Below, in pieces: positions 1-7,437 of a stretch of DNA of 64,000 nt. Positions within the stretch are counted from its first letter, which is position 1; every line of letters starts with the position of its first letter. Made by a program: the position numbers and the translations under genes. This DNA comes from DATKCF01 sp035513345 (GTDB lineage Bacteria > Gemmatimonadota > Gemmatimonadetes > Longimicrobiales > RSA9), in NCBI GenBank assembly GCA_035513345.1, contig DATKCF010000035.1, forward strand, positions 1-64,000. Direction: 5' to 3'. A model generated the notes under the pieces. The model saw only the letters and a program-made list of their open reading frames with translations, was not told where the DNA came from and made no database searches.

Positions 1-118
1 GGTATGCCCCCAGCCCCGCAACCCACGGTCGGACTTGGGCCTGCAGCGTCTGGCCCCGGCGGTTGCGCGGGCCGGCCGACGCACGGATCGAACCAGGCGC
101 AGCACCTGTGGAAAACCT

Positions 119-145
119 TTGACTCGCCCCCGGGCCTTGTATAAG
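119..145 (+). promoter_or_regulatory. Possible sigma-70-type promoter for the sigma factor gene
   Basis: A TTGACT hexamer (119-124) and a TATAAG hexamer (140-145) lie upstream of the sigma factor start. The spacer is only 15 bases if both are used; shifting the -35 to TTTGAC (118-123) gives 16. The match is good but the spacing is short, so this is a candidate only. The first 118 bases of the window hold no gene I can recognise. Confidence 0.35.
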
Positions 146-281
146 TTGGACGGGACCCACGAGCGGGGGGCACCCGCCCCCTTCCACGGCCCCGCCTTTG
201 GACGTTGACCGTACCGAAGCGCAGGCGCGACCTTTGGTGCTGGTCCCCTCTTCGCCGCCCAACAGTCGAGGTACGAACCGG

Positions 282-1142
282 ATGTTTTCCCCATCCCGTG
301 GCCTGGACTCCTTCGATCAGTACCTGCAGGACGTCGAGAAGTACCCGCTGATCCAGGATCCCGAGGAGGAACGCGCCCTGGCGAGGCGAGCGCGGACCGG
401 GGACAAGGAGGCGGCGGAGCGGCTTGTCACGGCGAACCTCCGCTTCGTGATCTCGTACGTGAAGAAGTACCAGGGCCGCGGGCTGGGCCTGGCCGAGCTG
501 GTCTGCATCGGCAACGAGGGGCTGCTGAAGGCGGTCAAGAAGTTCGATCCGGACAAGGGCGTGAAGTTCATTTCGTACGCGGTGTGGTGGATTCGGCAGA
601 CCGTGCTGCAGGCGCTGGCGGAGCAGACGCGTTCGGTACGGATCCCGCTGAACCAGAACTCGAATCTGGTGAAGCTGTCGCGAACGGAGACGGCGTTGAC
701 GCAGGTGCTGGGTCGTTCGCCATCGGATCAGGAGATCGCGGACGAGATGGCCGAGCCGGTGGAGACGGTTCGCGCACTGCGCCGGGTGGCCGCGTCGGAG
801 TTGTCGCTGGACGCGCCGATCGACCGTGGCGACCGGGACAGCGCTTCGTTCGGCGAGCGGTTCGCGGGTGCGGAAGCCGACGACATCGAGGAGACGGTCG
901 AGTCGCAGGCGCAGCGCGAGTTTCTGGACCGGATGTTCGCGAAGTACCTGACGGAGCGCGAGCGCAAGATCCTGTATCTCTACTACGGTCTCGACGACGG
1001 CGAGGAGCGTACGCTCGAAGAGATCGGATCGCTGCTGGGCGTGACACGCGAGCGGATCCGGCAGATCCGCAATCGCGCGTTCGAGAAGCTGCGTGAGAGC
1101 CCGGACGGCGAAGCGCTCGAAACGTTCTGGAGCGCGCACTGA
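282..1142 (+). CDS. RNA polymerase sigma factor, RpoD/SigA type, compact form
   Basis: Primary-type (group 1 or 2) sigma-70 factor that directs RNA polymerase to promoters. From ATG 282 the protein is 286 aa. Region 1.2 sits near residues 6-38 (FDQYLQDVEKYPLI). Region 2 follows, including KFISYAVWWIRQ, which melts and reads the -10 element. Region 3 comes next, and region 4 contains TLEEIGSLLGVTRERIRQI, the -35-reading helix-turn-helix. There is no region 1.1, as in compact sigma factors of several non-proteobacterial phyla. The open frame extends up to a TTG at 198, but ATG 282 has GAGG about ten bases upstream and leads directly into region 1.2, so it is preferred. The region 2 segment LAELVCIGNEGLL departs from the usual DLIQEGNLGLM wording. 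A hairpin follows the stop. It may be the housekeeping factor or a paralogue; the sequence alone does not decide. Confidence 0.92.
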   Translation: MFSPSRGLDSFDQYLQDVEKYPLIQDPEEERALARRARTGDKEAAERLVTANLRFVISYVKKYQGRGLGLAELVCIGNEGLLKAVKKFDPDKGVKFISYAVWWIRQTVLQALAEQTRSVRIPLNQNSNLVKLSRTETALTQVLGRSPSDQEIADEMAEPVETVRALRRVAASELSLDAPIDRGDRDSASFGERFAGAEADDIEETVESQAQREFLDRMFAKYLTERERKILYLYYGLDDGEERTLEEIGSLLGVTRERIRQIRNRAFEKLRESPDGEALETFWSAH

Positions 1143-1176
1143 TTCCGGTTCACGACGCGCACGGCGGTTACGACGA

Positions 1177-1210
1177 CGAAAGGGGCGGCCACACGGTCGC
1201 CCTTTTCGTT
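1177..1210 (+). terminator. Intrinsic terminator after the sigma factor
   Basis: An inverted repeat pairs CGAAAGGGGCG (from 1177) with CGCCCTTTTCG (1198-1208) and runs into a short T-rich stretch. It lies 35 bases after the sigma factor stop and abuts the convergent response-regulator stop, so it may serve both strands. Confidence 0.6.
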
Positions 1211-1734
1211 CATCCGGTCCGGCTGTCCCGTGCGGTCGGCGCTACGCTGACCCCGGGTCGTACGCTGACCCCGGGTCGGCTGGCGGCGCCTCGAGCCGAT
1301 CCTGTGGCGCGAGGCGAGTTCCGGACGGCCGGCTCCATTCGCTGTACATCACGTGCAATGACGTCGATGACCTCGAGCATGCGTTGGATGGTGAACGGCT
1401 TGTACAGAATGGCTGCGAACAGACCGGCATCCTGCGGTTCGGATACGGTCCGCTCGGCAGTAGCTGCGATGACCGGAATGTGGCTGGTCGGCATGTGCGC
1501 GTGAAGCAGGCGAACAATGTCACGGCCGTCGAGGTCAGGTAGTGTGATGTCCGTTACGACCAGATCAGGAAGCTCACTGCAGACGAGTGCAATGCCGGCC
1601 ACACCAGTTTCCGCCGCGAGAACACGGTAGCCGTTCGAGCCGAGCAACTCCTTGCAGGCGCTTCGAACGTGCGGGTCATCTTCGATCAGAACGATACTGG
1701 TCGCCTCCGGTTCGCGAGAAACCGCGTCTGGCAT
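1210..1734 (-). CDS. Stand-alone response regulator receiver domain protein
   Basis: A 174-aa protein that is essentially one CheY-like receiver domain. VLIEDDP supplies the acidic pocket, DLVVTDITLPDLDG carries the phospho-acceptor Asp, the Thr of PVIAATAE is the switch residue, and the Lys of LYKPF completes the set. No DNA-binding or enzymatic output domain follows, so it probably works through protein contacts in a phosphorelay. No sensor kinase is adjacent. The frame is open far upstream, but the receiver fold starts at MPDAVSREPEATSIVLIEDD, so ATG 1734 was chosen. The last 35 or so residues are low complexity and include a tandem RPGVSV duplication that comes from an 18-bp direct repeat near 1241-1276. 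Confidence 0.85.
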   Translation of the reverse strand: MPDAVSREPEATSIVLIEDDPHVRSACKELLGSNGYRVLAAETGVAGIALVCSELPDLVVTDITLPDLDGRDIVRLLHAHMPTSHIPVIAATAERTVSEPQDAGLFAAILYKPFTIQRMLEVIDVIARDVQRMEPAVRNSPRATGSARGAASRPGVSVRPGVSVAPTARDSRTG

Positions 1735-2098
1735 GTCCGTGCTCCCAATCCTGCGGCCGCTGATGCCGCGGATCTCGTGTCTCCTCCGCCGGCTGTTCGG
1801 CCGTGCCGTTACACCCTCACCGAGCGCGTTGTCGGACGCGTGCGGAATGCAGGCACAGGCATCGAATGCAATCGCGGTGCCAGACCGTGCTCCAGCTACC
1901 CGCCGGCGCATTCCGAAACGTTCCCGCATGCGCGTGCGAGCTGCTGCGTCCAATCCGCTTCGCACACACGCACGAGAAAGGTCGGTTCCGATGCGGCGTG
2001 GGCACGCCTCTTGCCCCTTGGAATGGACAACAGCAACGGCATGGCCATTCGGAAGGTTCACCGGCCTGACCGTGGAAACAGCGACAGGAGGTCGAAGA
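1735..2098. other. Intergenic region between divergent genes
   Basis: A 364-base stretch between the divergently transcribed response regulator and the DUF1328 gene. Open frames here lack family resemblance and ribosome binding sites. It probably holds the promoters of both neighbours, but I could not pick convincing -35/-10 pairs. Confidence 0.4.
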
Positions 2099-2263
2099 AT
2101 GGGTTCACTCGCAATAACACTGTTCGTGATCGCGATTATCGCCGCGGTGCTCGGTTTCGGAGGCATTGCCGGTGCCGCAGCAGGTCTGGCGAAGATCGCG
2201 TTCGTGGTGTTCCTCGTGCTCGCCGTGTTGTCGTTCGCGTTCCGCGGCGCACGGAGTGTGTAA
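2099..2263 (+). CDS. DUF1328 (YtjA-like) small membrane protein
   Basis: A 54-aa protein made of two hydrophobic helices separated by a glycine/alanine-rich turn (GFGGIAGAAAGLAKIAF). This is the signature of the DUF1328/YtjA family of small inner-membrane proteins, often stress-inducible and of unknown biochemical role. The start at 2099 is fixed by a perfect AGGAGG at 2087-2092. The frame stays open upstream as far as about 1652, but that part shows no family resemblance. A GC-rich hairpin follows the stop, suggesting a single-gene transcript. Confidence 0.88.
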   Translation: MGSLAITLFVIAIIAAVLGFGGIAGAAAGLAKIAFVVFLVLAVLSFAFRGARSV

Positions 2264-2272
2264 TTGTGGCTG

Positions 2273-2306
2273 CCGGGGGGCGGGGGCGTTAATGCCCGTC
2301 CCCCGG
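2273..2306 (+). terminator. GC-rich hairpin after DUF1328 gene
   Basis: An imperfect hairpin pairs 2273-2287 with 2294-2306 around a GTTAAT loop, 10 bases after the DUF1328 stop. There is no strong T-tract, so termination is plausible but weakly supported. Confidence 0.45.
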
Positions 2307-2353
2307 TTGGTCGCGGTCACCTGGCGCAGACCCCCTGCGACGGACAAGTGCAA

Positions 2354-3027
2354 ATGAGAAGTGGAATCGTCCTGGCGCTCGGTGCGTTCATCGCCGCGAC
2401 TGCGGTGATCTCGGGTTCAAACGGTGTGACGCTCCGGGCGAGCGAAGATGAGGCATTCACGTCGGTGCACGCCGTGCTCGGTGCATCGCTGGATCGTGCG
2501 GGCCCCGCCTGAATGAACTTTCGGCGTGGGTTCGCGTGCAGTCCGCCGATCCACAAGTCTGCGCGGAGGTCGACGCACTCGTGGAACGGCAGCGTTCGAT
2601 CGTACACGCACTGGACTCGCTGGCAGGCGAGTCGGACCATGCGTGGCGAGGCGAGGCGCTGGTGGCGGGTCTTCGGGCGAGCGTGACCGACCTCGAAGCG
2701 CGCATCGATCGAGCCGAGATGATGTCGCTCGACTCGATCGCGATGCTGGACGCGCTGCTGCGCGAATGGCTCGACCATGCCGCGCGTTCGCTCGATGTAC
2801 TCGATCAACTTGCCGGCTCAACCGACTCGTTCGCGGGACACGCTGATGAGCTCCGTAGCCTTCGTGAATCACGGATCGCGATCGCGGATCGACTTGCCGA
2901 TTTCACGGAGGTCGATGACGACCCCGGCCTTCGGTAATCGCTCGGCGATGAACTCGTTGCATTGCGCAGGCGACTCCGTTCGCTCGAGCGCGCCGCAGGA
3001 TCGGGAACGCGCCCGCGTTTCCCCTGA
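2354..3027 (+). pseudogene. Broken gene for an exported helical protein
   Basis: The first frame (ATG 2354 to TGA 2512) encodes a signal-peptide-like start (MRSGIVLALGAFIAATAVIS) and stops after 52 residues. A second frame runs from before 2506 to TAA 2937 and encodes a helical, Leu/Asp/Arg-rich protein (start GTG 2536 if translated alone, 133 aa). Inserting one base in the CCCC run at 2503-2506 would join them as ...LDRAGPRLNELSAW.... After TAA 2935-2937 the same frame stays open for another 30 codons with a coiled-coil look (DELVALRRRLRSLERAA) to TGA 3025-3027. I read this as one gene broken by a frameshift and an in-frame stop, or a sequencing indel plus a real end. A perfect terminator follows at 3132. 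The family is not recognised. Confidence 0.45.
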
Positions 3028-3131
3028 CGCCGTCGACAATCGCCCCGCACGCGCGCGATCTCGTGCGCCTGGGCGCAGGGACCAGCACGGCCGGCCGCGG
3101 AACGATGGACGGGCTCGGAGGTAGAGAACTG

Positions 3132-3168
3132 ACACGCCGCCCCGATTCACGGGGCGGCGTGTCTTTTA
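3132..3168 (+). terminator. Strong rho-independent terminator
   Basis: A perfect 13-bp stem (3132-3144 with 3150-3162), a 5-base loop and a CTTTTAT tail. It ends transcription of the upstream broken gene. It also shows that the true start of the next gene lies after it, although that gene's reading frame is open from 3063. Confidence 0.88.
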
Positions 3169-3215
3169 TCGCAATGCACCAGTGCGTTCGAATCGGGGAG
3201 GCCAGGGCCGCACGG

Positions 3216-5378
3216 ATGTCCTTGCGAAACGTCTGGCAGATGGTGCGCCGGATTGGCCGGGTGTTCCGGCCGACTTGCGTTCGTGTGTCCGCGACGGCGC
3301 TATGCCTCCTGTTGTCATCCGGCGGCGTCCGGGGCGACACGGCCGCCGCCACGTCCTGGATCGGAGTCATGCAGGTGAACGACTCCACATGGAACGGCGC
3401 GCGCGCTCTGTCACTGATGGAACTGGCCCGTGAGCGGCGCATGCTCCCCCAGGCTGACACCGCGCTCGACAACTACGAAGGCCGCGCCGAAGGACTCGTC
3501 TACTTCTATCTCGACCGTCGCGATGTGGACGAACGCGTTCTGATCCGTACAGACCAGGTGGCGCTCGAAGTGTACTGGGCGCAACCGGACCAGGCTCGAC
3601 AACGGATCGTCGGATTGCGTGACGAGAGCAGTCTGCCCAACCGCATGCACTACCACCTCGACCACCTGACGGTCGTACAGAACGGGTTCGGCGATGTCAT
3701 GCGCATGGGTGATGGCGACGAAGTGCGCGACGTCCCGCATCCCGCGGCGCCGGGCTCCGGCGCAATCTACGATTTCCGATTGGCCGATTCGCTGACATTG
3801 CAGCTGCCGGGCGCACCCGAGCCGATCAAGGCATACAGGATCGAGGTCCGGCCGAAGGAACCGGATCAGCCCGCGTTCGTCGGTGCGTTGTACGTTGATC
3901 ACGCCGGTGGCGACATCGTACGCATGACGTTCACGTTCACGCGCGTGTCGTATGTCGATCCGCGGCTTGACTACATCAACGTGTCGCTCGACAACAGTCT
4001 CTGGCGTGGCCGGTACTGGCTGCCGTACGAACAGGCGGTCGAGATCCGGCGGCAGGTCCCGCAGCTCGACTTCATTGTCAGCTCGGTCATCCAGGCTCGT
4101 TTCCGCATCACGGATTACGAGTTCAATGTCGAGTTGCCGGACAATCTGTTCTGGGGATACCGCGTCGTGACCGTGCCGCTCGAGCAGCGAGAGGCGTACG
4201 AGTTCGACCGCGCCATCTACGACGACCTGCATGACGCGGGACTGGCGCCGTCGCCCGAGCTTCAGGGCATCCGCGCGACCGCCGCTCGCCTGATCCGGAA
4301 CCAGACGCTGAGCGGTCTGCCCCGTCTGCGACTCAGCCTGCCAAACGCGTCCGCGGCGTTTCGCTACAACCGCGCGGAAGGCGTGTACATCGGGTGGGGC
4401 AGCTCGTTCCGTCCGGCCGATGCGTGGCGGGTCGAGGCTGTGGCCGGATATGCGTTCGGCGCTTCCCACGCACCACTCCGGCTCGGCATCGTTCGCGATC
4501 GGGGCACGGGCGGACGGATCCGCCTGGACGCGTACCATCGACGGGTCCGTGACATCGGCATCCGGCCCGGCGCAGCCGGCGCGTTCAACACGCTGGCCGC
4601 GGCCCGCGGTGATGACTACCTCGATCCGTACTACGCGAGTGGCGCGACCGTCTCCTTCGAGCGGCGTGTCGGTACGCGCTCGCGGATCGGTCTCGACGTG
4701 GCCTTCGAAGAGCATCGTAATGCGTCGCTCGAAGCAACGACTCCACCTCTTGGCGGCGGAGCGTTCCGACCGGTGCGCGAGGTGGCCAAAGGCACAGCGT
4801 TCGCGGGCCGTATTTCGGTGGAGCGGCCGGCCGTCGAGACCACTCGCCTTTCGTTCGGCGGCGGCTTCTCGATCGAGGCCGGTCTTTTCGAGTCGGATTT
4901 CTACGCATCACCCGCGATACGGCTCGATGCGACACGCGGCTCCGCCGACCGCCGCGCACTCGTGACCGCCGGTGTGATCGCCGGTGCGGTCCTCGGCTCG
5001 CCAGCACCACAGCAACTGTTCCTCGCCGGTGGACGCCAGACGATGCCGGGTTACGCATACCGTTCGTTCGCGGGCGACGCGTTCGCGATCGTCCGGCTCG
5101 AGGCCGCTCGCGATCTGTTCTTCCCGTTCGTCCGTGCTCGCATTGCCGCGACGGGCGGCTGGATCGACACGGTCGGCCACGACCCGAACTTCGGCCAGGA
5201 AACACGCGTTCCGGACTCGTGGGCCACCACGCCGACCGACGGTCTGCGAACCAGCATCGGGGCCGGACTCGGCCTCGGCTGGGACATGCTCCGCCTCGAC
5301 CTCGTGAGGGGACTCGACCGCGGCGGCGAGTGGCAGTTCCTCGTGTCCATCGATCCCCGCTTCTGGCCCATACTCTGA
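3216..5378 (+). CDS. Large outer-membrane beta-barrel protein, BamA/ShlB-like C-terminus
   Basis: From ATG 3216 the protein is 720 aa. A basic N-terminus and hydrophobic stretch (VSATALCLLLSSGG) form a signal peptide. The middle (to about residue 350) is a beta-rich soluble domain. The C-terminal half has alternating short strands typical of an outer-membrane barrel. GGRQTMPGYAYRSFAGD resembles the strand-6 loop of Omp85-type barrels, and the protein ends in an aromatic-hydrophobic strand (SIDPRFWPIL) as barrel proteins do. POTRA repeats are not obvious. The open frame reaches back to 3063, but a terminator at 3132-3168 makes starts at 3174 or 3216 more likely; GGGGAGG lies upstream of 3216. 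The role may be surface assembly or anchoring; the precise function is not recognised. Confidence 0.72.
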   Translation: MSLRNVWQMVRRIGRVFRPTCVRVSATALCLLLSSGGVRGDTAAATSWIGVMQVNDSTWNGARALSLMELARERRMLPQADTALDNYEGRAEGLVYFYLDRRDVDERVLIRTDQVALEVYWAQPDQARQRIVGLRDESSLPNRMHYHLDHLTVVQNGFGDVMRMGDGDEVRDVPHPAAPGSGAIYDFRLADSLTLQLPGAPEPIKAYRIEVRPKEPDQPAFVGALYVDHAGGDIVRMTFTFTRVSYVDPRLDYINVSLDNSLWRGRYWLPYEQAVEIRRQVPQLDFIVSSVIQARFRITDYEFNVELPDNLFWGYRVVTVPLEQREAYEFDRAIYDDLHDAGLAPSPELQGIRATAARLIRNQTLSGLPRLRLSLPNASAAFRYNRAEGVYIGWGSSFRPADAWRVEAVAGYAFGASHAPLRLGIVRDRGTGGRIRLDAYHRRVRDIGIRPGAAGAFNTLAAARGDDYLDPYYASGATVSFERRVGTRSRIGLDVAFEEHRNASLEATTPPLGGGAFRPVREVAKGTAFAGRISVERPAVETTRLSFGGGFSIEAGLFESDFYASPAIRLDATRGSADRRALVTAGVIAGAVLGSPAPQQLFLAGGRQTMPGYAYRSFAGDAFAIVRLEAARDLFFPFVRARIAATGGWIDTVGHDPNFGQETRVPDSWATTPTDGLRTSIGAGLGLGWDMLRLDLVRGLDRGGEWQFLVSIDPRFWPIL

Positions 5379-5448
5379 CGGCGGAACGGACCCGGCCGCG
5401 ATGCTGCCGACCGGGCCCGCCACGCGGAACCACGCCCGAGCGGGGCCC

Positions 5449-5814
5449 TCAGGCCGCCATCGCCTCGTCGTCCTCCGCGTTCCGATTCGGCACCCCGAGC
5501 AGCACGAGCTCATTGACGTGCACCTCGGCCGTCGGCACGGTCACACCGTTCTTCTCGAAGGAGCCATATTCCACGCGGCCCTCGATGTAGAGTCGGTCGC
5601 CCTTGCGCACATATTCCTCGGCCAGATCCGCCAGCCGGTCCCACAGCGTCAGCCGGTGCCACTCCGTCCGCTCCTCGACTCCTCCGTTCCGCGGGATCCT
5701 GCGGCTGGTGGCCAGTGAGAAGTGGGCGACCTTCGTTCCGTTGCTCGTCGTCTGGATGTCCGGGTCACGACCGACGTTACCGACGAGGATGAGCTTGTTG
5801 ATCGAGCGACTCAT
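5449..5814 (-). CDS. ssb: Single-stranded DNA-binding protein
   Basis: A 121-aa OB-fold SSB that coats single-stranded DNA in replication, recombination and repair. MSRSINKLILVGNVGRDPDI is the classical N-terminus, and the core (HFSLATSR, TEWHRLTLWDRLADLAEEYVRKGDRLYIEGRV in two parts) matches the family throughout. It is short: after the OB fold only a brief tail remains (EDDEAMAA). It lacks both the glycine-rich linker and the DDxIPF-like acidic tip that usually recruits partner proteins. AGGAGG lies just upstream of ATG 5814. It is the last gene of a minus-strand run. Confidence 0.95.
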   Translation of the reverse strand: MSRSINKLILVGNVGRDPDIQTTSNGTKVAHFSLATSRRIPRNGGVEERTEWHRLTLWDRLADLAEEYVRKGDRLYIEGRVEYGSFEKNGVTVPTAEVHVNELVLLGVPNRNAEDDEAMAA

Positions 5815-5915
5815 TGCGCCTCCTGGGAGTCAAAGGGTTCGAGCCGACGATCGGTATGAAGGCGGGGCGCCGGAATGGCAGAACGCGACGTGTCGCGACC
5901 GGGCGACGGCGAGGG

Positions 5916-7391
5916 TCACGTTCCGCGGATCGCGCGGTGCACGTCCTCGGACTCCTGCGCCGCGCCGGCGGGCGGTTCGGTAAGCAGGCTGACGCCGATC
6001 GTCGCCGCGAACGCGACCGCAAAGCCGGGAATCATCTCGTACAGCTCGTACGATCGTGATTTCAGCGCCACGACCCAGAGAATGGCGGTCAGGAACCCGG
6101 ATGCCATTCCCGCGACAGCGCCGGCTCGGGTAGTACGCGGCCAGAAGAGCGAACACAGGACGACGGGCGTGAACGCGCACGCCAGCCCGGACCACGCAAA
6201 CAGAACGAACCAGAAGATGAGGCGCACCTCGCCGAGCGCGAAGGCGACGGCGGCGATGCCGATTGCGGCTGTGACGACCTTGCCGATGATCGCGATGCCG
6301 CGATCGCTCACACCAGGGTTGAACACGTTCTGGACCACGTCGCGAGCTACGGACGATGAGGCGAGAATCAGCAGCGAGTCCACGGTCGACATCGACGCGG
6401 CAAGCACGATGACGAGGTAGATGCCGAGGAAGACCTCGGGCAGGAGCCCGCTCGCCATTGCGGGCAGGATCGTCTCCTGGTCGGCCAGTCCCGGGAACAA
6501 TGCACGTCCCGTGATGCCCGTGAGCACCGCGCCGACATCGAACACGATGATGCAGATGACGGCGATCGGTCCGCCGCGCGCGATCTGCGTGAGGTCCCTG
6601 GCCGAGATCCAGCGCACGAGAAGCTGTGGCGCGCCGAGGAAGGCCAGGCCAACGGCCATGAAGCCGGCCGCGCTGATGATGCCGGGAAGCGTCAGCCCGG
6701 CCGATCCCATGAGTCCGAGCAGTGACGGGTCGTCAGCCGCGAGCTGGACCATGACGGCGTCCCAGCCGCCGGCCGCTGCGAATCCGACGAACGGCATGGC
6801 CAGAAGACCGAGGAACATCAGACCGCCCTGCAGCAGATCGCTGTACGCTACAGCCTTGAACCCGCCGATCGTCGTATAGTAGAGGATGAAGATGGCGCCG
6901 AGTATGACGCCACCGTCGTAGCTCATGCCGACGAACGAGTTGAACGCCTTGCCCGTCGCGGTCAGCTGCGCCGCGGTGTATGCCGCGACCATGCTGATGA
7001 TGATCACGACACCGAGCCAGCGGAACACGTTCGACGTGTCGCGGAACCGCGACGTCAGATAGTCCGGCACGGTAATCGACCCGTACCGGTCCGTGTATTC
7101 CTTGAATGGCTTCGCGACGAAGGCCCAGCCGAGCGCAACGCCGAGGACTTCACCGAACACGACCCAGAACGCGTGGAACCCGACGGCATAGCCCATGCCC
7201 GTAAGGCCGAGCAGCAGCCACGCACTTTCGCCCGTCGCGTTGGTGCTGAACGCGATCACCCACGATGGCAGACTCTTGTCCGCGACGTAGTAGCCCGCAA
7301 CGCTGCGAGATCCCCGCCGGCCCCACAGGCCAATGAAGAAGAGGATGATGCCATAGGCGACGAGTACGGCCAGAACGGGACTGGTCGGCAT
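5916..7391 (-). CDS. Sodium:solute symporter (SSS family, PutP-like)
   Basis: A 491-aa inner-membrane protein with about 13 hydrophobic segments, the size and layout of the sodium/proline symporter family. Family marks include the N-terminal GYYVADKSLPSWVIAFS, the TNATGESAW segment, and the sodium-site helix with VLAASMSTVDSLLILASSSV. It imports a small organic solute, possibly proline, another amino acid or a carboxylate, using the sodium gradient. The substrate cannot be read from the sequence. It starts 46 bases after the GMC oxidoreductase stop on the same strand, so co-transcription is likely. Its substrate might relate to that dehydrogenase, which is inference only. Confidence 0.88.
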   Translation of the reverse strand: MPTSPVLAVLVAYGIILFFIGLWGRRGSRSVAGYYVADKSLPSWVIAFSTNATGESAWLLLGLTGMGYAVGFHAFWVVFGEVLGVALGWAFVAKPFKEYTDRYGSITVPDYLTSRFRDTSNVFRWLGVVIIISMVAAYTAAQLTATGKAFNSFVGMSYDGGVILGAIFILYYTTIGGFKAVAYSDLLQGGLMFLGLLAMPFVGFAAAGGWDAVMVQLAADDPSLLGLMGSAGLTLPGIISAAGFMAVGLAFLGAPQLLVRWISARDLTQIARGGPIAVICIIVFDVGAVLTGITGRALFPGLADQETILPAMASGLLPEVFLGIYLVIVLAASMSTVDSLLILASSSVARDVVQNVFNPGVSDRGIAIIGKVVTAAIGIAAVAFALGEVRLIFWFVLFAWSGLACAFTPVVLCSLFWPRTTRAGAVAGMASGFLTAILWVVALKSRSYELYEMIPGFAVAFAATIGVSLLTEPPAGAAQESEDVHRAIRGT

Positions 7392-7437
7392 GCTCAGCCG
7401 CCGCTGTTCCCGGACGTCCGATGGGTGCGACCAGCCC

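Noticed and set aside
108..118. DnaA-box-like TGTGGAAAA near the left edge
   Set aside because: One mismatch and a single copy with no cluster or origin genes nearby.
3411..4715. A 434-codon minus-strand frame opposite the barrel gene
   Set aside because: Low-complexity shadow composition and no start signal; the plus-strand gene has a signal peptide and barrel pattern.
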